24,511 nucleotides of DNA from a virus, in the IMG/VR virus record IMGVR_UViG_3300025276_004081, positions 1-24,511 of that record; one strand, 5' to 3'. The first letter of the stretch is position 1, and each line of letters begins with the position of its first letter. The notes beneath the pieces are model-generated. The model was not told the DNA's origin, ran no database searches, and saw nothing but the letters and a program-made list of their open reading frames with translations. This document shows positions 1 through 7,616 of this stretch, one piece after another. Both the position numbers and the translations under genes were made by a program.

Positions 1-74
1 TGGCATTTAAACGAGGTTATAACGTAGCAGCTCGTGTACATGTTTACTTGTTCGGTAATGCAATAGGAACTTAG
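1..74 (+). CDS. C-terminal end of an unidentified protein (partial)
   Basis: An open frame enters from the left edge (first full codon at 3) and ends with TAG at 72-74, giving about 23 residues that finish VYLFGNAIGT. It lies 3 bases before the next + strand gene, so it is probably the upstream member of the same transcription unit. The fragment is too short to assign to a family. It is listed because the frame is open to the edge and the spacing fits the compact gene arrangement seen downstream. Confidence 0.5.
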   Translation, partial: AFKRGYNVAARVHVYLFGNAIGT

Positions 75-77
75 AAT

Positions 78-260
78 ATGTTTAAATTTATATCATCATT
101 ATTTAAAAAGAAGGAAAAAGTAGAACTAGACGTTCCAGATTATCCTAATATTAAAGAAATGGAAACAATTAAAGATAGATATCATAACGAGCAACATAAA
201 AAAGCAATGCAGGCACAAATTACTGAAGATTTAGTTAACCGAGTTAGGAGACACATGTGA
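78..260 (+). CDS. small charged phage protein, unknown function
   Basis: A 60-residue protein beginning MFKFISSLFKKKEK, with a short hydrophobic/basic N-terminus and then a strongly charged, probably helical body. There is no recognisable domain. Its stop codon overlaps the GTG start of the next gene by four bases, so the two are probably translationally coupled. The ribosome binding site is weak (AGGAA about 10 bases upstream). It is probably a real small phage gene because of the tight packing on both sides, but no function can be given. Confidence 0.65.
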   Translation: MFKFISSLFKKKEKVELDVPDYPNIKEMETIKDRYHNEQHKKAMQAQITEDLVNRVRRHM

Positions 261-670
261 AAAAAGATAAAAAGAAAGATGGATGGTTTGCAAACTTTGT
301 AAACACTACGTTTACAAAAAAGCAAATATTAGATGAAGTTGCACCTACACAAGAAGCACAGAGACGAGCTGTTCTTGATAGAGAAAAAGAAGAAGCTACT
401 AAAGCAGGCAAAGCTTGGGTAGCTGTACTTGATACGCAAGTTAATCCTGACAACATTAAAAACGGATTCTTTGAACTAGACTGGAACAATCAATTTATTG
501 AAGAATTACTTGATGCAGGATATGTTGGTGAAAGTGCTGAAGCTATTGTTGACTCTTGGTTTAAAAGTATTGTTGTACAAATGCTTGATGATGACGGAGA
601 AGATACTGATAGAGATATGGGTCATATTAAAATTGTTTCTAAAGCTGACGGGAAGTCTGAAGTGTCATAA
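257..670 (+). CDS. unknown acidic phage protein (137 aa), GTG start
   Basis: The start is GTG at 257, inside the end of the previous gene. A GGAG at 247-250 stands at good distance, and no in-frame ATG occurs until far downstream, so GTG is the supported start. The N-terminus is Lys-rich (KKDKKKDGWF), the middle is Glu/Lys-rich helix, and the C-terminal half is acidic (LDDDGEDTDRD). I do not recognise the family. The stop TAA shares one base with the ATG of the oxygenase-like gene at 670, so the three genes 78-1365 form a coupled run. Confidence 0.75.
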   Translation: MKKDKKKDGWFANFVNTTFTKKQILDEVAPTQEAQRRAVLDREKEEATKAGKAWVAVLDTQVNPDNIKNGFFELDWNNQFIEELLDAGYVGESAEAIVDSWFKSIVVQMLDDDGEDTDRDMGHIKIVSKADGKSEVS

Positions 671-1365
671 TGCAAATACAAAAAATGAAAAGCTTACATC
701 CTCTTAGTCCGTATAGTCCTGTTTGGGATATTAGTTTTGGATTAACCCAATGGAATCAACCTGAAAAGGTTGACACTATAAGACAGTATATGCTGGACAA
801 AGAAGAGTATATACTAACGTTAGATGTAGTAAATGATGCAGGAACAGGATTAAATTCTAACTCTGTAACTACACGTTATGGGCAATATAATCTTTTTGAT
901 CCTATGTTTATTAATGAATGTCCTGAAATTGGTGAATTATTTGAATTTCTTCAATACTCTTATTTAGAGTTTGTTGATGCCGACAACACTCAAAATTATG
1001 TTCTTCTAGATATTATTTGTTGGTTTAACATCTTACGCAAAGGCGAACGTATAAACATACATCGTCATGGAACTACCGAAGTATCATATTTAAGTGCTAA
1101 CATGCATCTTGACACATATGAATCAAGTCAAACATATTATTCACACTTTGATATGACTAATTCATTCCCAAATATTAAAGGTGGATTAACAATATTTCCA
1201 AATTGGGTTGCACATTGGGTTGATACTTGGAATGAAGACACTCCAAGAGTAAGTTTAGCATTTGATATATACATATCTCAACCTCCGTATTACGGATGCG
1301 CTATACCCACATCATTGCCCTTTATGACACAAGACATATTAAATAGGTTGACAAACCGCAATTAA
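670..1365 (+). CDS. putative 2OG-Fe(II) oxygenase-like protein
   Basis: The 231-residue protein has the layout of the small phage oxygenase family with a double-stranded beta helix (PF13759-like). A first metal-ligand region, INIHRHGTTEVS, has His131 and His133. It is followed by a beta strand with S142-A-N, a GGLTIFPNWVAHWV segment with distal His182, and Arg193 in PRVSLAFDI, the usual 2-oxoglutarate-binding arginine position. Such enzymes use Fe(II), O2 and 2-oxoglutarate to hydroxylate a substrate, which is unknown here. The N-terminal ~100 residues are not recognised. The start is ATG 670, overlapping the upstream TAA (TAATG). Assignment rests on motif order only. Confidence 0.65.
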   Translation: MQIQKMKSLHPLSPYSPVWDISFGLTQWNQPEKVDTIRQYMLDKEEYILTLDVVNDAGTGLNSNSVTTRYGQYNLFDPMFINECPEIGELFEFLQYSYLEFVDADNTQNYVLLDIICWFNILRKGERINIHRHGTTEVSYLSANMHLDTYESSQTYYSHFDMTNSFPNIKGGLTIFPNWVAHWVDTWNEDTPRVSLAFDIYISQPPYYGCAIPTSLPFMTQDILNRLTNRN

Positions 1366-1376
1366 AATGTTATAAT
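1348..1376 (+). promoter_or_regulatory. sigma70-like promoter before RNase H gene
   Basis: TTGACA at 1348-1353 and TATAAT at 1371-1376 are separated by 17 bases, both perfect matches to the bacterial housekeeping consensus. The -35 element overlaps the end of the upstream reading frame. The -10 element lies about 30 bases before the start codon of the nuclease gene at 1406. This fits an early phage promoter read by unmodified host polymerase. Confidence 0.75.
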
Positions 1377-1405
1377 AAATTATAATTTAATAAAGGAATG
1401 ACCTT

Positions 1406-2392
1406 ATGAGTACATATGTACTAGTAGATACAGCAAATACGTTCTTTCGTGCAAGGCATGTAGTACGCGGTGACATTGATACTAAGGTAGGCATGGCACT
1501 ACATATTACTCTTAACAGCATTAAGAAAGCATGGCAAGACTTTGATGCTGATCATGTTGTGTTTTGTTTAGAAGGCCGTAGCTGGCGCAAGGACTATTAC
1601 GAGCCTTACAAGCGTAATAGGCAAGTTGCTCGTGATAAACTTACTGTTAGAGAAGCAGAAGAAGATACTGCATTTTGGGAAATCTTTGATGAGTTTAAGA
1701 ACTTTGTTACAGATAAGACTAACTGTACTGTTATGCAACACAAGCAGTTAGAAGCTGACGATCTTATTGCAGGCTGGGTACAAGCACACCCTAACGATAA
1801 TCATGTTATTATTAGCACAGATGGTGACTTTGCACAATTAGTTGCTCCGAACTGTAAGCAGTATAACGGTGTTGCTAATGTAACTATTACACACGAAGGT
1901 TACTTTAATGATGACGGTAGTGAAGTTCTTGATAAGAAAACTAAAGAAGTGAAGCCTGCTCCGATTCCTGACTACATGCTATTTGAAAAGTGTATGCGTG
2001 GTGACACTAGTGATAATGTGTTTAGTGCATACCCAGGTGTACGTAAAAAAGGCACTAAGAATAAAGTAGGACTGCTTCAAGCATACGATGATAAAGACAC
2101 TAAAGGGTACAACTGGAATAACATGATGTTACAGCGTTGGACTGATCATGAAGGCGTTGAACATCGTGTACTAGAAGACTATCAGCGTAATGTTGTGCTG
2201 TGTGATTTAACTGCACAACCTGGCAATATTAGAAGTATTATTAATGACGTAGTAGAAGATGCTATGACACCTAAAGATATAAGTCAAGTAGGCATGCGAT
2301 TAATGAAATTTTGTGCTAAGTGGGATATGCAACGCATTGCAGATCAAGCTTCCTACTATGCACCGGCATTACAAGCGAGGTATCCAGTATGA
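1406..2392 (+). CDS. rnh: T4-type RNase H / FEN-like 5'-3' exonuclease
   Basis: A 328-residue flap-endonuclease-type nuclease that, by analogy with T4 RNase H, would remove RNA primers from lagging-strand fragments during phage replication. Acidic metal-binding residues occur in the family order: Asp8 (LVDTANTFF), Glu56 with the basic helical gateway after it (EGRSWRKDYYEPYKRNR), Glu116/Asp118/Asp119 (EADDL), Asp139/Asp141 (STDGDFAQL), and Asp200/Asp203 (RGDTSDN). Length is close to that of T4 RNase H (about 305 aa). It has its own promoter at 1348-1376. Its stop overlaps the next gene's ATG (ATGA). Family assignment is strong; whether it also acts as a DNA 5' exonuclease cannot be told. Confidence 0.88.
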   Translation: MSTYVLVDTANTFFRARHVVRGDIDTKVGMALHITLNSIKKAWQDFDADHVVFCLEGRSWRKDYYEPYKRNRQVARDKLTVREAEEDTAFWEIFDEFKNFVTDKTNCTVMQHKQLEADDLIAGWVQAHPNDNHVIISTDGDFAQLVAPNCKQYNGVANVTITHEGYFNDDGSEVLDKKTKEVKPAPIPDYMLFEKCMRGDTSDNVFSAYPGVRKKGTKNKVGLLQAYDDKDTKGYNWNNMMLQRWTDHEGVEHRVLEDYQRNVVLCDLTAQPGNIRSIINDVVEDAMTPKDISQVGMRLMKFCAKWDMQRIADQASYYAPALQARYPV

Positions 2393-2856
2393 CAATAAAA
2401 GCAAACACTGTATTAAAAAACAAATTTTGGATTGTAGAAAACAACGGAGAAAAGGTCGGAACACTTAGTTACAACGACGACCGATATCTATACTCATGTA
2501 ATAACGAAACTTGTTTCTTTGATAATCAAAGGCAAATAACAAAGAAGCTTGGAACTATTCATTGGGATGATGACGTTCCAAAAACAATAACATCCTCTGA
2601 AAAGATTGTACATAATTACCCAACTAGCGTAACACCGTATAATACTATGTATGATGTTAAACGTAAATTGCCGCTATTTACTAAATCAGCAAAGTCTAAT
2701 AGCTTGTACTGTGCAGGATATTATATTATACAGTTTGACAAGGGCTGGGTTAAAAGTTTTTGCCCTAAGCTAGTTACACTAGAACGCTACCACTCTAAAG
2801 GTCCGTTCAAAACTGATGTTGAAATGAGATCGGAGTTATCAATTGCAAACCGTTGA
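2389..2856 (+). CDS. unknown phage protein (155 aa) coupled to RNase H
   Basis: I choose ATG 2389, which overlaps the stop of the nuclease gene as ATGA and is preceded by a GAGG-type ribosome site at 2375-2380. The open frame extends upstream only inside the nuclease gene. The protein begins MTIKANTVLKNKFWIVENNG and is rich in Tyr, Asn and Lys. It has a central VKRKLPLFTKSAKSNSLYCAGYY segment and a C-terminal KGWVKSFCPKLVTLERY. I recognise no catalytic motif. Its coupling to rnh suggests a replication-related or late-expression accessory role, which is inference only. Confidence 0.8.
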   Translation: MTIKANTVLKNKFWIVENNGEKVGTLSYNDDRYLYSCNNETCFFDNQRQITKKLGTIHWDDDVPKTITSSEKIVHNYPTSVTPYNTMYDVKRKLPLFTKSAKSNSLYCAGYYIIQFDKGWVKSFCPKLVTLERYHSKGPFKTDVEMRSELSIANR

Positions 2857-3088
2857 ACCACTAAACACAATTCCATTACAACTGTTTATACAACAGGTAA
2901 AAAGTGCAGAAGCTAGCCAAGCTAGAGAAATTAAATTAGATATTGCTACTGCAAAGAATTTAGCATTTACTCTTGGTATTGTAATGAGTAGACTAGAAGG
3001 CGACTTAGAAAAGCTAGTATCACAAAGTAGTCAATCAGATGAACAAATAGAAATTAACCTCGATGGCGGAACAGGGTGGAATAAGTAG
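2843..3088 (+). CDS. unknown small acidic phage protein, TTG start
   Basis: An 81-residue helical, acidic protein. The only sensible start is TTG at 2843, with a CGGAG ribosome site at 2831-2835. It overlaps the end of the previous gene by 14 bases. Residues about 15-60 look helical and amphipathic (KSAEASQAREIKLDIATAKNL). The tail is Ser/Gln/Asp-rich. No family is recognised. Confidence 0.7.
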   Translation: MQTVEPLNTIPLQLFIQQVKSAEASQAREIKLDIATAKNLAFTLGIVMSRLEGDLEKLVSQSSQSDEQIEINLDGGTGWNK

Positions 3089-3107
3089 GTACTTAATCTA
3101 AAAAAGA

Positions 3108-3115
3108 GATAAATA
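3108..3115 (+). promoter_or_regulatory. T4-type late promoter (GATAAATA)
   Basis: GATAAATA at 3108-3115 differs by one base from the T4 late promoter TATAAATA and stands 30 bases before the ATG at 3145. Expected initiation is about six to seven bases downstream, inside the left arm of the inverted repeat at 3115-3146. The region is a true intergenic gap. Confidence 0.55.
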
Positions 3116-3146
3116 TATGCGTAGTTAATATAAAGGATACGCATAT
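3115..3146 (+). repeat. 9-bp perfect inverted repeat enclosing a ribosome binding site
   Basis: ATATGCGTA (3115-3123) and TACGCATAT (3138-3146) are perfect inverted copies around a 14-base loop that carries AAAGGA. The right arm runs into the start codon of the gene at 3145. In a read-through RNA the start codon would sit at the base of a hairpin. An RNA started at the overlapping late promoter would lack part of the left arm. Confidence 0.6.
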
Positions 3147-3438
3147 GAGCAGGCCAAAACCAACCGTAATATTAGAACACATTAATAATGATAATTACAA
3201 GTCAGACCAAGTATTAGAAGCTGATGCTATTTGGGCAGTATTTTATCAAGACAGACCGTTTAACTTAAAAAGTGCGAATATGCTTACTAACTACCCCGGT
3301 CCAAAATATAAAAAGGTTTCATTTTCAAATCCCGGACACGCTCATAACTTAGCTAAAAAACTGAATGATATGTTTTCAAGCGAAGAGTTTGCAGTATATA
3401 AACTTACAGACGGCGAAGTAGTTATAGAAGATGAATAG
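3145..3438 (+). CDS. unknown small phage protein (97 aa)
   Basis: It begins MSRPKPTVILEHINN and has a compact mixed alpha/beta look, with central KYKKVSFSNPGHAHNLAKKLND, then FAVYKLTDGE and an acidic end. It may be a small DNA- or RNA-interacting domain, but no family is recognised. It is probably late-expressed because a T4-type late promoter lies directly upstream. The AAGGA ribosome site sits in the loop of an inverted repeat. The stop codon is directly followed by the next gene's ATG. Confidence 0.8.
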   Translation: MSRPKPTVILEHINNDNYKSDQVLEADAIWAVFYQDRPFNLKSANMLTNYPGPKYKKVSFSNPGHAHNLAKKLNDMFSSEEFAVYKLTDGEVVIEDE

Positions 3439-3825
3439 ATGAACTGGAAAGAAACATATACTAAGCTCTTTTTAAAAGAACAGGGTAAAAGTGTTAATGC
3501 AGTTACAGTTAAAGAATTTATGCCGTTATGGTGGAAGAACACTAGAAACAAAGGGGCTAGCGGTCTAAGGTTAACCGATTTAGGGTTTAATGTTGTTAAC
3601 GAAATTGATCTAGCAACATACGATATACCATATCCAAGAGATGTTCCACTTACTACACAAGTTATTATATTTCTAGATAAATTTATTGACTGCCCTTACT
3701 ATATTAGTCCTAGGTCAATTATAGTAACAAACGAAAAAAAAGCAGTTGAGCTTACGTTATTTTCCGGAGACTTAAGAAAATACGGATTAACTAAAGCAAT
3801 GACCCGATCAAACGAAAAGGAATAA
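3439..3825 (+). CDS. unknown phage protein (128 aa)
   Basis: The ATG directly abuts the previous stop. The N-terminus (MNWKETYTKLFLKEQGKSV) is amphipathic and helical, followed by a WWKNTRNKGASG segment. The C-terminal half reads like a small beta-rich domain (DCPYYISPRSIIVTNEKKAVELTLFSG). There are no catalytic motifs that I recognise. It lies between a late-type gene and two oxygenase-like genes in the same direction and is probably co-transcribed with them. Confidence 0.75.
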   Translation: MNWKETYTKLFLKEQGKSVNAVTVKEFMPLWWKNTRNKGASGLRLTDLGFNVVNEIDLATYDIPYPRDVPLTTQVIIFLDKFIDCPYYISPRSIIVTNEKKAVELTLFSGDLRKYGLTKAMTRSNEKE

Positions 3826-3827
3826 AG

Positions 3828-4343
3828 ATGTGGTTTAGAGGCCAAATAGATCTGGGTGTCCAAAAGTTTGACACTTATCCGCATTTGAATTATATCCGAC
3901 ACCCAGCCAATCCAAAAGATCTAACAGCATGGAAGCGTCAAGGTTACACTCATGAACACATGACTGGAGCAATGGTCGTTGATCGAGAAGTAATGCCGAA
4001 GTGGATTGAAGAATGTGCAAAGCAAATTGGATTAACAAGTTGCGGATTTACATTTTATAAAATGGTAACTGGTGACATTATGCCGAGACATGCAGATCAT
4101 TTTATGACTTATCAAAAGATATTTAATGTAGAAAAATCTAAAGTATGGAGAGCAGTTATTGTGTTAGAAGACTGGGAACCTGGACATTATTTTGACATAG
4201 AGCATGAAGCTATTGTTAACTATAAGCAAGGAGAGTACGTGTTATTTGACGCATTTACTAAACATTCTGCTGCAAATATTGGTCTTAAAGACCGTTATAC
4301 ATTACAAATTACTGGACAACTACCAAGCTTGGAGGCAGTATAA
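3828..4343 (+). CDS. 2OG-Fe(II) oxygenase-like protein
   Basis: A 171-residue double-stranded-beta-helix oxygenase candidate. It shows the HxD pair His88/Asp90 (MPRHADHF), a DWEPGHYFDIE strand, GEYVLFDAFTKHSAANIG with distal His146, and Arg156 (DRYTLQITG) where the family binds the 2-oxoglutarate carboxylate. All elements of a working Fe(II)/2OG site are present. The substrate is unknown; hydroxylation of a protein side chain, sugar or small molecule are all possible. The start has a good AAGGA ribosome site. The stop overlaps the next oxygenase gene as TAATG. Confidence 0.75.
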   Translation: MWFRGQIDLGVQKFDTYPHLNYIRHPANPKDLTAWKRQGYTHEHMTGAMVVDREVMPKWIEECAKQIGLTSCGFTFYKMVTGDIMPRHADHFMTYQKIFNVEKSKVWRAVIVLEDWEPGHYFDIEHEAIVNYKQGEYVLFDAFTKHSAANIGLKDRYTLQITGQLPSLEAV

Positions 4344-4927
4344 TGTCAACACAAGCGTGGTTTCCTACTCCAATATATACTACACAACTTGAAGGAGTTG
4401 AATTTCAAAGCGTACAAACAGAGTTGTCTAATGTAATAGACAACTTTGTATTTTCACAAAATCCTAATTGGGGTTTAGACACGCACGAACTAAGCGGAGA
4501 TGCATTTAGTGATGACAGTCTTAGTAAGTTTGAATGTAAACATTTTCTAAAAATACTAGATAAACACGTAAACTTATATTTAAATGATTTAAATTGTCAT
4601 CCAGATAGACAATATGTTATTACACAATCTTGGTTTACAAAAACTAAAAATGGAAAATATGCCCATCGTCATGATCATGGAGCAAATGATATATCAGGAG
4701 TATACTATTTAAAAACAAATCAACATGATGGTAATTTATATTTTGAAAGTTTAAATAGACCATTATCATCAAATTTTGTTTTTGGATGTATTCCAGCTGA
4801 ACAAGAGTTACCTTCAAAAGAAGGATTAATGGCACTGTGGCCAAGTATGCTTAATCACGGAACTAGAACTAACAACACAGATCACGAAAGAATAAGTGTT
4901 AGTTTCAATCTACGATTCATGAAATAA
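4343..4927 (+). CDS. putative 2OG-Fe(II) oxygenase (PF13759-like)
   Basis: A 194-residue protein with the hallmarks of the family common in marine T4-like phages. The N-terminus reads WFPTPIYTTQL. A metal site AHRHDHGANDISGVYYL has His108/His110 followed by the SGVYYL strand. Further on are GNLYFESLNRP, LMALWPSMLNHGTRTN with distal His172, and Arg183 in the closing HERISVSFNLRF. The start is ATG 4343, coupled to the previous oxygenase gene, with GGAGG upstream. The substrate is unknown. Adjacency of two different oxygenases suggests they act together or on related targets. Confidence 0.85.
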   Translation: MSTQAWFPTPIYTTQLEGVEFQSVQTELSNVIDNFVFSQNPNWGLDTHELSGDAFSDDSLSKFECKHFLKILDKHVNLYLNDLNCHPDRQYVITQSWFTKTKNGKYAHRHDHGANDISGVYYLKTNQHDGNLYFESLNRPLSSNFVFGCIPAEQELPSKEGLMALWPSMLNHGTRTNNTDHERISVSFNLRFMK

Positions 4928-4960
4928 CCCAATCTTTTTTGAAAAACCTGCATTTAATGG

Positions 4961-4988
4961 TTGACAAACGCTGTATAGGTGCTATAAT
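4961..4988 (+). promoter_or_regulatory. sigma70-like promoter before the MoxR gene
   Basis: TTGACA at 4961-4966 and TATAAT at 4983-4988 are 16 bases apart. They lie in the 126-base gap between the oxygenase and the AAA+ gene, leaving a leader of about 60 bases. Both hexamers are perfect consensus. It closely resembles the promoter at 6191-6218, including the downstream AAGGGCATA ribosome-site block. Confidence 0.78.
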
Positions 4989-5053
4989 AGTATTATAAAG
5001 TTAGAAAGTAGCACTGATAACTTAGTTCGTAAATAAACTAAAGGGCATATAAA

Positions 5054-6145
5054 ATGGAAACTGTAACTTCACTACGTACTGTAACACCAAACTCTGCAAA
5101 GAAGAGCATTAAGCATGCACTGAAAAAGAAGCGTCCGATCTTCTTGTGGGGACCTCCAGGCATTGGTAAATCCGATATTGTTGGACAGATTACAAATGAC
5201 TTAGGTAACAGTCATTTAATTGATATTCGACTATCACTTTGGGAACCTACTGATATTAAAGGTATTCCATATTTTGATAGTAACGCAGGCACAATGGTTT
5301 GGGCACCACCTGCAGAACTACCAAGTGAAGAATTTGCTGCTCAATATGATTGGGTGGTTGTATTCTTAGACGAAATGAACTCTGCAGCACCAAGTGTGCA
5401 AGCAGCTGCTTATCAGCTTATTCTTAATAGACGTATTGGACAGTACAAGCTTCCAGACAACGTTTTACTTATTGCTGCTGGTAATAGAGACGCTGACAAG
5501 GGTGTTACTTATAGAATGCCTGCTCCGTTAGCTAACAGATTTATCCACTTAGAACTTACAGTTGGCTGGGATGATTGGTTCCAGTGGGCAGTACTGAACA
5601 AGATCCACAACGATGTTGTTGGATACTTGTCATTTGCAAAGAAAGACTTATATGACTTTGATCCAAAAAGTCCAAGTCGTTCGTTTGCAACACCTCGTTC
5701 ATGGTCGTTTGTTTCAGAGTTAATTGAAGACGATCTTGACGATGCTACTACTACCGATTTAGTTAGTGGTGCAGTTGGAGAAGGACTAGCAGTTAAATTT
5801 ATGGCGCACCGCAAGGTAGCTAGTTCAATGCCTAATCCAACTGATATACTCGCAGGGAAGGTCAAAGAGATGGCCAGTAAAGAAATCAGTGCTATGTATT
5901 CCCTCACTGTGTCATTGTGCTACGAGCTTAAAGAAGCTTGTGACAAAAATGATAAGAAGTTTGATGATAAAGTCAACAACTTCCTGCGATTTGCAATGGA
6001 TAACTTTGATACTGAATTAGTTGTTATGGGCATTAAGCTCGCGCTAACACAGTATGCATTGCCCATTGATCCTGATGCAGTGGAATGCTTTGATGAATTC
6101 CACGAGCGGTATGGAAAATACATTAAGGCCGCACAAGGCGTTTAA
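5054..6145 (+). CDS. MoxR-type AAA+ ATPase
   Basis: A 363-residue ATPase of the MoxR/RavA-like AAA+ group, which usually works as a chaperone-like remodeller with a VWA-domain partner. Visible elements are Walker A GPPGIGKS (33-40), a MoxR-like insert (IDIRLSLWEPTDIKGIP), Walker B VVFLDEMNS (102-110), sensor 1 AAGNRD (141-146) and the arginine-finger region APLANRF (157-163). The C-terminal ~180 residues form the helical lid and a poorly recognised tail. It has its own promoter and a terminator directly after it. The next gene is the expected VWA-type partner under a near-identical promoter. Confidence 0.87.
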   Translation: METVTSLRTVTPNSAKKSIKHALKKKRPIFLWGPPGIGKSDIVGQITNDLGNSHLIDIRLSLWEPTDIKGIPYFDSNAGTMVWAPPAELPSEEFAAQYDWVVVFLDEMNSAAPSVQAAAYQLILNRRIGQYKLPDNVLLIAAGNRDADKGVTYRMPAPLANRFIHLELTVGWDDWFQWAVLNKIHNDVVGYLSFAKKDLYDFDPKSPSRSFATPRSWSFVSELIEDDLDDATTTDLVSGAVGEGLAVKFMAHRKVASSMPNPTDILAGKVKEMASKEISAMYSLTVSLCYELKEACDKNDKKFDDKVNNFLRFAMDNFDTELVVMGIKLALTQYALPIDPDAVECFDEFHERYGKYIKAAQGV

Positions 6146-6151
6146 TGTTTG

Positions 6152-6187
6152 GGAGGGTGTGTAAAAATACACACTCTCCTTTCTTTT
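6152..6187 (+). terminator. rho-independent terminator after the MoxR gene
   Basis: A 12-bp stem (6152-6163 with 6168-6179, one G-U pair) with a four-A loop is followed by TTTCTTTT. It begins 7 bases after the stop of the AAA+ gene and lies just upstream of the next promoter. This separates the two transcription units. Confidence 0.85.
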
Positions 6188-6190
6188 CGG

Positions 6191-6218
6191 TTGACACCCT
6201 TGTAAAAGATGCTATAAT
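6191..6218 (+). promoter_or_regulatory. sigma70-like promoter before the VWA/metallopeptidase gene
   Basis: TTGACA at 6191-6196 and TATAAT at 6213-6218 have a 16-base spacer and lie immediately downstream of the terminator at 6152-6187. The leader is about 30 bases and ends in the same GGGCATA block as the leader of the MoxR gene. Confidence 0.78.
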
Positions 6219-6251
6219 AAGTATATAAAGTAATAAAGAAGGGCATAGAAT

Positions 6252-7616
6252 ATGAACGCACTAGCACAAATAGATACACATTATTCCAATTTAGTTGTAT
6301 TACATTCAGTTCCAATGCATAATGTTGCTGGTAAAAAGAACTGGACTCCTAATCCAGATTTAACTGAACACGAATTAAAAGTAATGCGTGAAGATGTTGA
6401 AGATCGTATTATCATTGCCCGTGTAGGTCTTTTACTTAGACATCCGTTCTTTGGTAATATGGCAACACGCCTTAGGATTGTATGTGGTGATGCTTGGTGT
6501 CCAACTGCTGCTGTTGATGGCAGAAATTTATATTTTAACACGCAATTCTTTAATGCACTTTCAAACCGTGAAATTGAATTTGTTATTGCACATGAAATTC
6601 TACATTGTGTATTTGATCACTTAATGCGTAGAGAAGACCGTGACGCTTTAATTTATAATATTGCGGCGGACTATATTGTTAATAATATACTAGTACGTGA
6701 TCGTATTGGTGAGAAGCCAAAGATTATTGATTGCTACCAAGACTTTAAATACGAGAATTGGACTTCTGAAGAAGTGTATGACGAAATTAAAGAAAAGTAT
6801 GACGAAGAAGAATTAAAACAACTTGGCGAGTTACTTGACGAGCATGTTGACTGGGGCAAGGATCCAGGAGAAGAAGGCGAAGAAGGTCCAGGAGCCAATG
6901 CTAATGGTGATGGTGGAAACAGCAAGGGCCAAGGACGTCCAACTTACAGTGACGAAGAACTTAGAAAGATACGTGATGAGATCAAAGAAAACATGATCTC
7001 AGCAGCACAGTCTGCTGGTGCAGGTAATGTTCCAGGTGGCGTTGAGCGTATGCTTAAAGAGCTTACAGATCCTAAAATGAACTGGCGTGAAATACTACGT
7101 CAACAAATACAATCAACTATACGTGATGATTATACCTTTAGTCGTCCTAGCAGAAAAGGTTGGCACACTGGTGCAATACTTCCTGGCATGAACTTCCAAG
7201 AAACTATTGATCTTTGTATTAGTATTGATATGTCAGGTTCGATTGGCAACGAACAAGCTACAGACTTTTTAAGTGAAGTCAAAGGCATTATGGATGAGTA
7301 CAGAGACTATAATATTAAATTATGGTGCTTTGATACTAACGTATACAATGAAGCAGACTTTAGTGCAGACGGTGGTGATACTTTAGAAGACTACGAAGTA
7401 ACGGGTGGCGGCGGCACTGACTTTATGGTTAACTGGCAGTATATGAAGGACAATGATATTGTTCCTAAGAAGTTCCTTATGTTCACAGATGGATATGCAT
7501 GGGATTCATGGGGTGACGAGGACTATTGTGATACAGTGTTTATTATCCACAGTAATAGAGACAAAAATCTGCAAGCACCATTTGGTGTAACTGCACATTA
7601 TGAACAAGCAGCATGA
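6252..7616 (+). CDS. VWA-like metallopeptidase protein (DUF2201-like), MoxR partner
   Basis: The 454-residue protein has two parts. The first is an N-terminal zincin-like domain with HEILH at 114-118 in VIAHEILHCVFDH, a classic zinc-metallopeptidase signature. An acidic, Gly-rich linker follows (about 200-230). The second part is a C-terminal von Willebrand A-like domain with the MIDAS motif DMSGS (Asp326, Ser328, Ser330), TGGGGTD at 384-390 and FTDG at 411-414. This is the arrangement of the putative metallopeptidase/VWA family that accompanies MoxR ATPases. The pair probably forms a metal-dependent remodelling or proteolytic complex; the target is unknown. Its stop overlaps the next gene as ATGA. 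Confidence 0.86.
   Translation: MNALAQIDTHYSNLVVLHSVPMHNVAGKKNWTPNPDLTEHELKVMREDVEDRIIIARVGLLLRHPFFGNMATRLRIVCGDAWCPTAAVDGRNLYFNTQFFNALSNREIEFVIAHEILHCVFDHLMRREDRDALIYNIAADYIVNNILVRDRIGEKPKIIDCYQDFKYENWTSEEVYDEIKEKYDEEELKQLGELLDEHVDWGKDPGEEGEEGPGANANGDGGNSKGQGRPTYSDEELRKIRDEIKENMISAAQSAGAGNVPGGVERMLKELTDPKMNWREILRQQIQSTIRDDYTFSRPSRKGWHTGAILPGMNFQETIDLCISIDMSGSIGNEQATDFLSEVKGIMDEYRDYNIKLWCFDTNVYNEADFSADGGDTLEDYEVTGGGGTDFMVNWQYMKDNDIVPKKFLMFTDGYAWDSWGDEDYCDTVFIIHSNRDKNLQAPFGVTAHYEQAA

Noticed and set aside
3867-3896. TTGACA followed 17 bases later by TATATC inside the first oxygenase gene
   Set aside because: It is within a coding region, the -10 is poor, and no gene start follows at suitable distance. 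Likely chance.
5509-5907. Minus-strand open frame of 132 codons inside the AAA+ gene
   Set aside because: It lies wholly opposite a strongly supported gene, has Ser/Leu-rich shadow composition and no context for minus-strand transcription there.
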